A stretch of 64,000 nt of DNA from positions 236,938-300,937 of the forward strand of contig MGPE01000002.1 in the NCBI GenBank assembly GCA_001797335.1, read 5' to 3'. The notes under the pieces were generated by a model, which saw only the letters and a list, made by a program, of their open reading frames with translations, was not told where the DNA came from and searched no databases. Made by a program: the position numbers and the translations under genes. Positions within the stretch are counted from its first letter, which is position 1; each line of letters starts with the position of its first letter. Below are positions 1 to 8,605 of this stretch, one piece after another. Source of the stretch: Deltaproteobacteria bacterium GWA2_38_16. GTDB lineage: Bacteria; Bdellovibrionota; JACOXK01; 2-02-FULL-40-11.

Positions 1-206
1 AATAAAACAATCATGGTTAAAACACCGGGGAAAAAATATTCTAAATACCCCATATTTCCCATCTTAAAAGAAGCGCTGAAACTCGTTCCAAAGAGAAGCC
101 AAAAAATAAGGGGTTGCCCTAACGCTCCAAAAACGCGGTTTTTTTGCCTTATAAATCGAACGATTTCTCTTAACCAAAGCGTGTAGAGAGGAAGTAAAAA
201 TGTCAT
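1..206 (-). CDS. ABC-2 type transporter permease, N-terminal part (cut by window edge)
   Basis: Reading the minus strand from the ATG at 206 gives an open frame of 68 codons that runs off the window. It starts MTFLLPLYTLWLREIVRF and continues through an Arg-rich segment (RFIRQKNRVFG) into a hydrophobic stretch containing PLIFWLLFGTSF. This is the usual N-terminus of ABC-2 permeases of the DrrB/NodJ type: an amphipathic lead, then the first membrane helix. The start overlaps the stop of the upstream ATPase gene in an ATGA junction, so the two are translationally coupled and form one exporter. Substrate unknown. Confidence 0.8.
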   Translation of the reverse strand, partial: MTFLLPLYTLWLREIVRFIRQKNRVFGALGQPLIFWLLFGTSFSASFKMGNMGYLEYFFPGVLTMIVL

Positions 207-1135
207 CGATTCTCCTCTAAAAAAGTGTGGCCTGTTTTATGCACAAACACATTTTCTAAGCTGGGCTTTGAAAGCGTTGCAGCATCAATGAGCTCTGGAA
301 AGCTTTTCATCACCTTCATTAAAAACTCTGATGCATTTTCTTTTTCAATCCTTAATTCTTGATCCATTCTTAAAACAGTCACCTGAAATTCTTTTTCTAA
401 AGAAGCTTTTAAAATATCACATTGAGTACTTTTTAAAATGATCACCTCTCCCCCAATTTCTTTTTTAAGGTGATTTGGCGTATCAAAAGCAATGAGTTTT
501 CCTTGATCTAAAATTCCAACCACATCACACCGCTCGGCTTCTTCAATAAGATGTGTGGTCACTAAACAAGTTACCCCTTTTTCTTCCTTTAATTGTTTTA
601 AATAAGCCCAAATATCAATACGAGCGGCAGGGTCTAGACCTGTCGTTGGTTCATCTAACAGTAAAATTTGGGGATGATGCAAGAGCCCCTTGGCAATTTC
701 TACTCTACGCTGAAGCCCACCCGATAATTTTTCAACGAGCTCATGCTCTCGATCTTTTAGTTTCACGGCTCCTAAGACTTCTTCTATTCTTTGGGTGAGA
801 TTTTCTCCCCACAAACCATAGAGATGTCCTTGGTGAATCAAATTTTCTTTAACGGTTAATTTTTTATCAAGACTGGGGTGTTGAAACACAACCCCCAGAA
901 GTTTTCTAACCTCATTACTCTCTTTTAAACAATCCCATCCGCCCACCGTAATCTCTCCTCCCCCATTGGGAGTAAGAAAGGTAGATAAAATCCGAAAAAG
1001 GGTTGTTTTCCCTCCCCCATTGGGTCCCAAAAAACCCACCATTTTAGCTTCTTCTACCTGGAAAGAGACATTCGATAAGGCTTTTCGTTCACCATAAACA
1101 TGACTTAAATTTTGAACTTTCAAAAGAGCTGACAT
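203..1135 (-). CDS. ABC transporter ATP-binding protein (DrrA/NatA-like)
   Basis: Cytoplasmic ATPase subunit of an ABC-2 exporter, 310 residues, normal length for the family. Visible motifs in order: Walker A GPNGGGKTT (about residues 37-45), Q-loop in VVFQHPSLDKK, signature LSGGLQRR, Walker B ILLLDEPTTGLDP, and the H-loop TTHL. The Walker A has Gly-Gly-Gly where Gly-Ser-Gly or Gly-Ala-Gly is usual, a mild variant. The C-terminal 80 residues match the accessory region of DrrA-type proteins (LENVFVHKTG near the end). It is followed with a 4-bp overlap by the permease gene. Substrate cannot be told from sequence; drug, lipid or polysaccharide export are all known for this family. Confidence 0.9.
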   Translation of the reverse strand: MSALLKVQNLSHVYGERKALSNVSFQVEEAKMVGFLGPNGGGKTTLFRILSTFLTPNGGGEITVGGWDCLKESNEVRKLLGVVFQHPSLDKKLTVKENLIHQGHLYGLWGENLTQRIEEVLGAVKLKDREHELVEKLSGGLQRRVEIAKGLLHHPQILLLDEPTTGLDPAARIDIWAYLKQLKEEKGVTCLVTTHLIEEAERCDVVGILDQGKLIAFDTPNHLKKEIGGEVIILKSTQCDILKASLEKEFQVTVLRMDQELRIEKENASEFLMKVMKSFPELIDAATLSKPSLENVFVHKTGHTFLEENR

Positions 1136-1167
1136 TGTTTTCTTTCTTTGGTAAAGTCAGTTATTCT

Positions 1168-1890
1168 ATGCCCCAAGCTCTAATTGTAAAGAAAAAAATT
1201 ATAACTAATACCTTAGTCATCATGTGGCTAAAACCCGATGAACCTTTTACATTTAAACCCGGCCAATATTGTACCGTAGGTATTCAAGGCCTTGAACGCC
1301 CTTATTCCATTGCCTCAGCTCCCCCTCCCTATGAAGAGCTAATTGAATTTTTTTTAGAAGTCGTCCCTCAAGAACAACGAACCGAAAAATCTCTTTCACC
1401 GAAACTCTATGATCTACCCCAAGGAGAAACCGTCACCCTTCGCCCCACAGCTAAAGGCCATTTTTTACTCGAAGAAAATTATCCCACTCAGGTTATGGTT
1501 TCTACGACAACCTGCATTACTCCCTATGTCAGTATGCTTCGCGCTTATCTTCATGGATATTATAAAACCACTTTTTCAAAACCTATTTATGTTTTTCATG
1601 GGGCAAGCTACCAAACCGAATTTGGGTATTTTGAAGAATTAAAAACCATGGAAAAAACAGGGAAAGTCATCTATATCCCCACGATTAGTCGCCCTACAGA
1701 AACGCCGAATCAGTCATGGAAAGGGCAAACAGGTCGGGTGAATAATATTCTCTTAGAATCTTTCAAAAAATTTAATATCTCTCCTTCAGAAAGCCTCGTG
1801 TATTTATGCGGAAATAAAAAAATGATTGAAGCTGCCAAAGCCACCCTCACCCAAGCAGGCTACAAGACTAAGCAGGAAGTTTTTTTCTAA
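1168..1890 (+). CDS. Ferredoxin-NADP reductase-like flavoprotein
   Basis: About 240 residues, an FAD-binding beta-barrel followed by an NAD(P)-binding lobe as in the FNR superfamily. The FAD motif RPYSIAS is present at about residues 44-50 (numbered from the ATG at 1168). The C-terminus has the family's YLCGNKKMIEAA motif. The nucleotide-pyrophosphate loop is odd: where relatives have a GTGxAPF-type sequence this protein has TTTCITPY (about 113-120), so both conserved glycines are replaced. An in-frame TTG at 1135 would add 11 residues but overlaps the divergent ATPase start, so the ATG is preferred; neither start has a convincing ribosome site. Its 3' end overlaps the convergent TerC gene by 23 bp. 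Electron donor and acceptor unknown. Confidence 0.75.
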   Translation: MPQALIVKKKIITNTLVIMWLKPDEPFTFKPGQYCTVGIQGLERPYSIASAPPPYEELIEFFLEVVPQEQRTEKSLSPKLYDLPQGETVTLRPTAKGHFLLEENYPTQVMVSTTTCITPYVSMLRAYLHGYYKTTFSKPIYVFHGASYQTEFGYFEELKTMEKTGKVIYIPTISRPTETPNQSWKGQTGRVNNILLESFKKFNISPSESLVYLCGNKKMIEAAKATLTQAGYKTKQEVFF

Positions 1891-2785
1891 AAATAGATGC
1901 TAAAATAGATACCCCCAGCACGGCCACAATGATACCCAACGAAATACTAATGGGGATAGGCACCAAAGATTCAATAAGCATTTTGATTCCGATAAAAATT
2001 AGGATTACAGATAAGCCATATTTTAAATAATGAAAAAGTCCCATCATCCCTGCTAATGCAAAATATAAGGATCTTAACCCCAAGACAGCAAATAAATTAG
2101 AGCTGTAGACAATAAAAGGGTCTTTTGAAATAGCCAACACCGCTGGAATAGAATCAATGGCAAATAAAACATCTGTCAGCTCAATGGTTAAAAGAACAAT
2201 AAAAAGAGGAGTTGCCCATACTCTTCCGTTTTCTTTGACAAAGAATTTTCCTTGATCATAAGAGGCCTTGACTGGAAAAAATTTTCTAAATAACCGAATC
2301 ACGGGATTTTTTTCGGGTTTAATTTCTTTTTCTCCCCCAAAAGACATTTTAATTCCCGTTAAAATTAAAAATGCTCCAAAAATATAAATAATCCAGTGTA
2401 GCTTTTGAATCAGCACAACCCCAGAAACAATAAATACCGCTCGAAGGATAATGACCCCTAAAATCCCCCAAAAAAGAACGGAATATTGAAACAGTGCAGG
2501 AACTCTAAAGTAGGTAAAAATCTGAAGAAACACAAATAGGTTATCTACACTTAAAGATTCTTCTAATAAATACCCTGCAAAAAATTGAAGAGCCAACTCT
2601 TTCCCTTTCCATACATACACTCCGACATTAAACAAAAGAGCCAGGCTCACCCAAAATGCACACCAAAGCAGTGCTTCTCGAACCTTCACTTCATGTTGCT
2701 TACGATGAAAAACGCCTAAATCTAAAATCAGCATCCCTAAAATAAAGAGGTTAAAGGCTATCCAAAGAAAAATTTGATGAGACAT
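1868..2785 (-). CDS. TerC family membrane protein (Alx-like, probable metal exporter)
   Basis: 305 residues with eight or nine hydrophobic helices and the TerC family signature: the helix-3 segment LLEESLSVDNLFVFLQIF with its acidic residues, and later TIELTDVLFAIDSIPAVLAI, both carrying the conserved Glu/Asp residues in the membrane. Length and layout match the Alx/TerC long form. Characterised members export manganese or are linked to tellurite resistance and alkaline stress; which applies here cannot be read from the sequence. It stands alone on the minus strand, divergent from the tyrosine phenol-lyase gene (63 bp apart). Confidence 0.9.
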   Translation of the reverse strand: MSHQIFLWIAFNLFILGMLILDLGVFHRKQHEVKVREALLWCAFWVSLALLFNVGVYVWKGKELALQFFAGYLLEESLSVDNLFVFLQIFTYFRVPALFQYSVLFWGILGVIILRAVFIVSGVVLIQKLHWIIYIFGAFLILTGIKMSFGGEKEIKPEKNPVIRLFRKFFPVKASYDQGKFFVKENGRVWATPLFIVLLTIELTDVLFAIDSIPAVLAISKDPFIVYSSNLFAVLGLRSLYFALAGMMGLFHYLKYGLSVILIFIGIKMLIESLVPIPISISLGIIVAVLGVSILASIFRKKLPA

Positions 2786-2848
2786 ACCTTTTTATATAAT
2801 AGCCAGGTATGCCTTGATCTTTCAATTCATTTTTGTTAGGACGAACGT

Positions 2849-4219
2849 ATGTTTCCTCCGCCCTATAAGATTAAAGCGGTTGAACCCATTGAATGTCCTT
2901 CCCAGGAAGAACGCCAAGACATTTTAAAGTCGGCTCATTATAATACTTTTTTACTCCCTTCTTCTAAAGTCTATTTGGATTTTTTAACAGATAGTGGCAC
3001 AACAGCCATGAGCGATTTTCAATGGGCAGGCCTTATGATGGGAGATGAAGCCTATGCCGGAAGTTTGAATTTTGAACATTTGGAACAATGTATCCGCGAT
3101 ATTTTTGGATATCGTTATATAGTTCCCACGCATCAAGGCCGAGGGGCAGAACATATTCTCTCCCAACTCACTATTCGAAAAGGAGATATTGTCCCTGGAA
3201 ACATGTATTTTACAACCACCAAGATTCATCAAGAATTGGCCGGTGGAGAATTTTCCGATATTATTATTGATGAAGCACACGATCCCTCTTCTGAACATCC
3301 CTTTAAAGGAAATGTGGATTTTAAAAAATGTGAAGCCCTCATTAAAAAACATACTCCCCAAAAAATTTCTTATATTAGCCACGAAGCCTGCGTTAATATG
3401 GCAGGAGGACAACCTTTCTCTCTAGAAAACCTCCGAGAGCTTCGAGAACTCACAAACCACTATAAAATTAAAATTTATTTGGATGCTACGCGCATTGTTG
3501 AAAATGCGCACTTTATTAAAGTTCGCGAAAAAGGATATGAAAAATATCCCCTAGTCTCAATTATTCGAGAAATATGCTCTCTCACCGATGGCTGTACGAT
3601 GAGTGCTAAAAAAGATGGGTTAGTCAATATCGGCGGTTTTTTGGCTATGAATGATGAGGAACTTTTCACTCAAGCTAAAGCCATGGTCGTAATTTATGAA
3701 GGGCTACATACGTATGGAGGATTGGCAGGAAGAGATTTAGAAGCCATGGCCCGAGGACTTTATGAAGCCGCCACGGATGAGCGAATTGTCGCACATCGCA
3801 TTCAACAAGTACAAGAATTTGGAAAAAGTCTTTTAAAAGCAGACATCCCTATTGTAAAGCCCATTGGAGGACATGGCGTATTTTTAGATGCCAAACGATT
3901 TTTGCCTCATCTTTCTCAAGATATGTTTCCGGCACAAACATTAACAGCAGAAATTTATTTGGAATGTGCAGTTCGTGCCATGGAACGAGGCATTGTTTCT
4001 GCTGGAAGAAATCCAAAGACCGGAGAAAATTATCATCCCAGTCTTGAACTGGTACGGCTCACCATCCCTCGTCGTGTCTATACTCAAGAACATCTGGAAT
4101 ATGCCGCACAAGGGATTGGACAGGTTTTCCAAAGAAGAAATAAAATCAGAGGCTTAAAAATGACCTTTGAGCCAAAGCAACTACGCTTTTTCCAAGCCCA
4201 CTTTGAACCTCTCCGATAA
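2849..4219 (+). CDS. tpl: Tyrosine phenol-lyase (beta-tyrosinase), PLP-dependent
   Basis: 456 residues, fold-type I PLP enzyme of the beta-eliminating lyase family that splits L-tyrosine to phenol, pyruvate and ammonia. The PLP lysine is in MSAKKDG (K255). The residues that separate tyrosine phenol-lyase from tryptophanase favour the former: Thr in MYFTTT (T122, Thr124 in the Citrobacter enzyme, where tryptophanase has Asp), Arg in AMERGI (R380, equivalent to Arg381 that binds the phenol hydroxyl; Ile in tryptophanase), and Phe-Phe in QLRFFQA near the C-terminus (His in tryptophanase). The stretch SAGRNPKTGE is also typical of the Tpl branch. Ribosome site TTAGGACG sits ahead of the ATG. A true tryptophanase lies about 7 kb downstream. 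Confidence 0.88.
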   Translation: MFPPPYKIKAVEPIECPSQEERQDILKSAHYNTFLLPSSKVYLDFLTDSGTTAMSDFQWAGLMMGDEAYAGSLNFEHLEQCIRDIFGYRYIVPTHQGRGAEHILSQLTIRKGDIVPGNMYFTTTKIHQELAGGEFSDIIIDEAHDPSSEHPFKGNVDFKKCEALIKKHTPQKISYISHEACVNMAGGQPFSLENLRELRELTNHYKIKIYLDATRIVENAHFIKVREKGYEKYPLVSIIREICSLTDGCTMSAKKDGLVNIGGFLAMNDEELFTQAKAMVVIYEGLHTYGGLAGRDLEAMARGLYEAATDERIVAHRIQQVQEFGKSLLKADIPIVKPIGGHGVFLDAKRFLPHLSQDMFPAQTLTAEIYLECAVRAMERGIVSAGRNPKTGENYHPSLELVRLTIPRRVYTQEHLEYAAQGIGQVFQRRNKIRGLKMTFEPKQLRFFQAHFEPLR

Positions 4220-4235
4220 TCAACTTATCTTTGTC

Positions 4236-6317
4236 TTATCTTCGCAATATCTTATTTAATGTATTTTCTTTTTTAGGTTTGTCTTGCTGCTTATCATCAG
4301 TTTGTGTAGGGACTTTGTTACTTGAATTGTTTTCTTCTGGAGTATCCTTTTTTACTTTTTCTGGCTCTGGCTCTTGCGCTTGATCTTTTGCTTGGCCCTC
4401 TAGGGAGGGCGTCTCTTCTTGTTGAGGTTTATTTTCTTCTGAAGGACGAATCCTAAAATCTTCTTGGCCTAAAACAGTGGATCTAAATTGAGGATCTTTA
4501 AACTCAGAAGCAGCATCAAGCCCTGTCCCCCCCTGCCACTCCCCTAACGTTTGATAATACGTATATACCATCCGAAACGTTCTTTGCCCTCTTCTGCTAA
4601 AAATTCTAAACATCGAATGATTACGATAATATTCCCGATGGCTCACCCGCCCCATAGGTCCTGCTGGGAAATAATAGATATTTTCATTAAATTGAGCTCT
4701 CACAGGAACTCCATTTTCTAAAGAAATCCCTCCCCACTTCCCTTCATTATAAACAATATTTCGGAGAAACTTTGTCCCTCCACCCTCTGAAATCCATAGC
4801 TCAAAATAACCATTGTTAAATAAAATATTCCCTGAAATTTCATTCATGGGCGAAGATTGTAGCGTAATACCATAGGCTTTATTGCGATAAAAAATATTAT
4901 CTTTAATCACATTGGCTTGCGCATACGAATATAGTTCCAGCGCCAAGGACGATTGCTGGATTGTATTTTCAGTAATTTGATTTTGAAATCCACCAAAAAC
5001 AGAAATACCTGCTCCCCAAACTCCTTTCACCGTACAGTGATGGATGGTGCAAAAACGACTTTGAGTTAGATTGATGCCCCGATAAGCCCCTGGATTAATG
5101 GTCAACCCCTCAATCGTCACATATTGAGCATGGCTGAGTAAAATGGCGTCTTTTCGATAAACTTCAAGTTGAGGTGTTTCTCCATTTTTTGCACGAATCA
5201 CTAAAAAATGCTCGGGACTTGTCACGGGGCTTAGATGAATCGGTTCAAAATACGTTTCGCTATCTTCAAATTCAATTTCCCAAGATTGATTTGTTTCTAC
5301 CAAATTTCTAGGCATCGCGGCTAATGCCTCTTGAATAGAAGAAAAATCTCCGTGTCGCTTTGCAATTGATTTTTTTATTTTTTGAATATTAAAGTTTAGT
5401 CCCAAAGACTCTATAACATCCTCTTCTTCGATACTTTCAAGGTCTTGCCCCTGAAGGTGCCACTGCGAAAGAGAAGAGATGTCTTCATTCCTTAGGCGAG
5501 CCAGCTTTGCATGGGAAAGACTTATTCTATTAAAATCAAAAACCGTTTGGGGTGGAACATTTGTTGCAATACGATAAACATATTCTCCTCGTTTTCCTCC
5601 ATCCACCACGTTATGAATAAATTGATTTCCTCCCCCTGTACGATCCTCTATAGAAAGGACGGTAGGATTATTAAAAAAAACATTGTTTTGTAAAAGAGTA
5701 GAGGGCGAATTAAATCCCAAGTAAACACCTGCGTAGAAAGTATGATAAATAAGATTATTATCTATCTGATTTTTAGGACTATCCACACTATAAATGCCCA
5801 CATGACAACTGTAAATTCGACTATTTAAAATAGAAGAGGATTGAACCCGATAAAAAGAAATACCTTGATATGCCGCCCCCGCAATCGTTGAGTTTTTGAT
5901 CGTCACATAAGAACTATTATCAACAATAACCCCATTCCCCCGTTCTCCCACAAATTTTAACCCATCCAATGTCACATAGGAGGCTCTTGAAATCTGGAAT
6001 GCAAATCCTCGTTGAGATTGAATTTTTGGAGTAATACCAGAGGCACTTCTTACAACAATCTGATGCCCTGCATCTGTTCTTTTGTTATAAATACGGGCCA
6101 CATCTTGTACATAAGGCCCCTCATCTTGAATTTCGATAATCCACGTTTCATTTTTCCACACTAAATCCTGTGGGATGGCTTCAAGCGCAGCTTTAAGAGA
6201 AGAAAAATCTCCCCCTGATTTTTTAACTGTTTTTAAAACAACGGTTTCAGAAAATGAAAACAGAGGAAGAAAAAATATAAGAGCAACGATCACCCCTACT
6301 GCACTTTTTATACGCAT
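4236..6317 (-). CDS. Secreted right-handed parallel beta-helix protein, internally duplicated
   Basis: 693 residues with a Sec signal peptide (MRIKSAVGVIVALIFFLPLFSFS). The body is two homologous halves: the first opens with GGDFSSLKAALEAIP near residue 35, the second with HGDFSSIQEALAAMP near residue 320. Each half continues with the short repeats of a PbH1/NosD-type beta-helix (for example YVTLDGLKFVG, YVTIKNSTIAGAAYQGI, YVTIEGLTINPGAYRGI). The last 80 residues are a hydrophilic, Glu/Lys/Gln-rich tail likely to be disordered. Beta-helix exoproteins are often polysaccharide lyases, epimerases or adhesins, but no catalytic site is recognisable. It is not co-transcribed with a clear partner. 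Confidence 0.75.
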   Translation of the reverse strand: MRIKSAVGVIVALIFFLPLFSFSETVVLKTVKKSGGDFSSLKAALEAIPQDLVWKNETWIIEIQDEGPYVQDVARIYNKRTDAGHQIVVRSASGITPKIQSQRGFAFQISRASYVTLDGLKFVGERGNGVIVDNSSYVTIKNSTIAGAAYQGISFYRVQSSSILNSRIYSCHVGIYSVDSPKNQIDNNLIYHTFYAGVYLGFNSPSTLLQNNVFFNNPTVLSIEDRTGGGNQFIHNVVDGGKRGEYVYRIATNVPPQTVFDFNRISLSHAKLARLRNEDISSLSQWHLQGQDLESIEEEDVIESLGLNFNIQKIKKSIAKRHGDFSSIQEALAAMPRNLVETNQSWEIEFEDSETYFEPIHLSPVTSPEHFLVIRAKNGETPQLEVYRKDAILLSHAQYVTIEGLTINPGAYRGINLTQSRFCTIHHCTVKGVWGAGISVFGGFQNQITENTIQQSSLALELYSYAQANVIKDNIFYRNKAYGITLQSSPMNEISGNILFNNGYFELWISEGGGTKFLRNIVYNEGKWGGISLENGVPVRAQFNENIYYFPAGPMGRVSHREYYRNHSMFRIFSRRGQRTFRMVYTYYQTLGEWQGGTGLDAASEFKDPQFRSTVLGQEDFRIRPSEENKPQQEETPSLEGQAKDQAQEPEPEKVKKDTPEENNSSNKVPTQTDDKQQDKPKKENTLNKILRR

Positions 6318-6479
6318 ACCTACGAATACTGTTTAGCAAATTACATGCCAAACCGTACGCTTAAAACACCGACGATATGAAAAACTTAAAACGATCCATC
6401 ACTGTCAATATTCTTCACAATTACACGTAATAATTACCCAGTAACAGAAAAAAACTCTCTACATAATGATTATTGAGGT

Positions 6480-6564
6480 TGGTGCTGGGGAGAGGAATTG
6501 AACCTCCATGGGTTTCCCCACAGGATCCTAAGTCCTGCGCGTCTGCCAGTTTCGCCACCCCAGC
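6480..6564 (-). tRNA. tRNA-Leu (anticodon UAG)
   Basis: The minus strand folds as a class II tRNA: acceptor GCTGGGG pairs with CCCCAGC, followed by A and an encoded CCA; the anticodon stem CAGGA/TCCTG encloses loop CTTAGGA, giving anticodon UAG; a long variable arm (TGGGG...CCCCA region) is present; the T loop is GTTCAATTC. It begins five bases after the stop of the MBL hydrolase gene on the same strand, so it may be co-transcribed and processed. Confidence 0.95.
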
Positions 6565-6569
6565 ATAAT

Positions 6570-7421
6570 TTAAAAAAATATTTTCTCCCCCATAGAATAT
6601 CGACCTGTTTTGGGATTTTTAAAAACGGTGGCTGCAGGTATGGTAGGGTCGTGCTCAAAACATAAAATCCAATTTTCTTTTACAACTCGTTCCAAAATAG
6701 TTCTTTTTTCTTCCAAGGTATACAGCGGAAAATTGTCATATCCCATATTATAGGGGATCGGTATGTGGGAAGATGTGGGGATAAGATCGGCACAATACAA
6801 AAGAGTATTTTTCCCATCTGTCACTTTCACCACTTGATGAAAAGGACTATGACCGTGAGTCACCAGCACAGAAATCCCAGGAAAGAGTTCTTGTTCACCC
6901 TCTAACATTTTTAATTTTCCTTTTTGAAGAGCACTGAGTTTTTCTTTAAAATAACTGGCACGATCTTTTTCAGCCGGCTTCATCGCCCATTCCCATTGTT
7001 TTTTTTGAACATAATATGTGGCATTTGAAAAATTAGGTTTAAATTCATTTCCTACGTTATAGGTCGCTCCTCCGGCGTGGTCAAAATGTAAATGAGAAAG
7101 GATAACATCCGTAATATCTTGAAAGGAAAGTCCACATGCTTCTAGCGATTTCTTCAGTGAAAAACGACTGTGATCAATTCGATAAATCTTTTTTAATTTT
7201 TCATCCCAATCTTCACCCGCACCAGTATCCACTAGAATATTTTTTCCCTGCGTTTGAATAAGCATAATGCGAAGAGCCATATCAATTCGGTTCATGGAAT
7301 CTGTAGGATTGGTTTTTTCCCAAAGAGTTTTAGGCACCACACCAAACATGGCTCCTCCATCCAGCGCAAATTCACCGGTTTCAAGCAAGGTTACAGTGTA
7401 AGGGCCTATTTTTTTAGGCAT
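6570..7421 (-). CDS. MBL-fold metallo-hydrolase (lactonase-like)
   Basis: 283 residues, metallo-beta-lactamase fold with the dinuclear zinc motif HLHFDHAGG (H110, H112, D114, H115), a later His in VTHGHSPFHQV and the Asp in CADLIPTS. The pattern, with an early LVDTGAG segment, resembles the N-acyl-homoserine lactonase/alkyl-sulfatase-like branch, in which quorum-signal lactonases occur along with many enzymes of unknown substrate. No signal peptide, so cytoplasmic. Downstream on the same strand is tRNA-Leu, only five bases away. Actual substrate is not determinable from sequence. Confidence 0.82.
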   Translation of the reverse strand: MPKKIGPYTVTLLETGEFALDGGAMFGVVPKTLWEKTNPTDSMNRIDMALRIMLIQTQGKNILVDTGAGEDWDEKLKKIYRIDHSRFSLKKSLEACGLSFQDITDVILSHLHFDHAGGATYNVGNEFKPNFSNATYYVQKKQWEWAMKPAEKDRASYFKEKLSALQKGKLKMLEGEQELFPGISVLVTHGHSPFHQVVKVTDGKNTLLYCADLIPTSSHIPIPYNMGYDNFPLYTLEEKRTILERVVKENWILCFEHDPTIPAATVFKNPKTGRYSMGEKIFF

Positions 7422-7449
7422 AGAAGAAAAAAGCTAGCATAACTAAAAT

Positions 7450-7767
7450 TTATCGGCTAGCCATTTTTTCTTTAAGTGACTGTCTAAAGGGGCTATAGAG
7501 CATATCCTCTACTTTTCCCTCTTTATCAAAATATAAAGAGAGAGATTCCGAGTTATCATCGGTCGTATGAATATACATCCACCAACATTCATTTTCACTT
7601 CGCGTCCCATGATAAATAGGGGTTCCAAAGGTATCGTAAATTTCTCGCTGCGTGGTTTTCCCAACCACAATATCTTTCACCGCATCCTGTGGAAAATCCC
7701 GTTTACTCGGGGGCGTTGCACACCCAACTATCCCCAACACCAATAAGGCTATCCATATTTTTTTCAT
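7450..7767 (-). CDS. Small lipoprotein with BamE/SmpA-like domain
   Basis: 105 residues. Signal peptide II with lipobox LGIVGC near residue 16. The mature part contains KDIVVGKTTQREIYDTFGTP, the helix-turn-helix-like opening of the SmpA/OmlA (BamE) fold in which a short IxxGxT segment is followed by a FGxP turn, then a Trp-rich beta strand (ECWWMYIHTT). BamE itself assists outer-membrane protein assembly, but this fold is shared by many lipoproteins and sequence alone does not prove that role. It sits between the MBL hydrolase and two secreted proteins on the same strand. Confidence 0.7.
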   Translation of the reverse strand: MKKIWIALLVLGIVGCATPPSKRDFPQDAVKDIVVGKTTQREIYDTFGTPIYHGTRSENECWWMYIHTTDDNSESLSLYFDKEGKVEDMLYSPFRQSLKEKMASR

Positions 7768-7798
7768 ACCTCTCTTATCGGCAGTTTTTTACAAAGGC

Positions 7799-8605
7799 TT
7801 AATAGGAAATTTTTCCTATGAGGTCACCTACAATGTATTGTTTTCTATTATCGAAAAATGGGTCGATTTTTAAAATAATTAAAGAATGTTGACTCTTTAT
7901 TTCTTTAATCACTTCTTCATTCAAAACAAATTTCCAGGTTCTAGATTGATTCGCTTCAAAATCCAGAATTTCTAAATTCCCCTTCTTAGGACTTTTAACA
8001 ACATTTTTCCAAAGGATTTTTCCACCTTCTCCCAAAATAGCTAAATAAGAATTTTCCTGTTTAAAATTAATGGGGATAAGTGTCTTTAAGCGCTGAGAGC
8101 CAATATTAGAAAGGGCTATCTGTAAGGTTTGATCTACTAATACTTTAGCTTGAAGAGAAATAACTTGTTGAGGGTATTTTTTTAAATCTAATAAAACGGT
8201 ATTCAGCTGATCATTTAATTTTCTTTTTAATGATTCACTTCCAATAATATCAGCTTCTTGATCCCCCCACTGAACGGCATGAACAATATCCCCAGGGATT
8301 GCTTTAAAAGAATTCTTAGATCCCTCTATAAGTTTTTTAAATTCTGATAACCACATCATCACTTTTTCTTTTTCAAAAACATGGCTATAGGTTCCAATGT
8401 CATAGGGGCTAGACTGATAATGGTCAAAAGAGCTTAAGGTTGAAAAAGTTACCTTTCCATTTTGTTGGATCACAAACGTATCATGAAGGAAACTAAAGCG
8501 ATGCCCTCCTTGTCTTTCATAAATAAATAAGGTCCCCTCTTCAGAAAAAGCGTGAATACAATAAAAAAATCCCCACAAAATCCCTCCCATTAATTTTTTG
8601 GACAT
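7799..8605 (-). CDS. Secreted protein of unknown function
   Basis: 268 residues with an N-terminal signal peptide (MSKKLMGGILWGFFYCIHAFS). No domain recognised. The mature part is predicted to be mixed alpha/beta, with a C-terminal region (LQIALSNIGSQRLKT... and the LEILDFEANQSRTWKFVLN segment) that has the rhythm of an immunoglobulin-like beta sandwich. The start overlaps the end of the upstream zincin-like gene by 16 bp and has a purine-rich site AGGGGGTGG ahead of it, so the two are almost certainly one transcript and may act together outside the cytoplasm. Confidence 0.6.
   Translation of the reverse strand: MSKKLMGGILWGFFYCIHAFSEEGTLFIYERQGGHRFSFLHDTFVIQQNGKVTFSTLSSFDHYQSSPYDIGTYSHVFEKEKVMMWLSEFKKLIEGSKNSFKAIPGDIVHAVQWGDQEADIIGSESLKRKLNDQLNTVLLDLKKYPQQVISLQAKVLVDQTLQIALSNIGSQRLKTLIPINFKQENSYLAILGEGGKILWKNVVKSPKKGNLEILDFEANQSRTWKFVLNEEVIKEIKSQHSLIILKIDPFFDNRKQYIVGDLIGKISY

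Noticed and set aside
1-206. Transposon or phage end at the left window edge
   Set aside because: The partial frame is a normal ABC-2 permease start coupled to its ATPase, and no insertion-sequence features are present.
2984-3412. Minus-strand 142-residue ORF inside the tyrosine phenol-lyase gene
   Set aside because: Shadow of a strongly conserved enzyme gene, with no ribosome site and unlikely composition.
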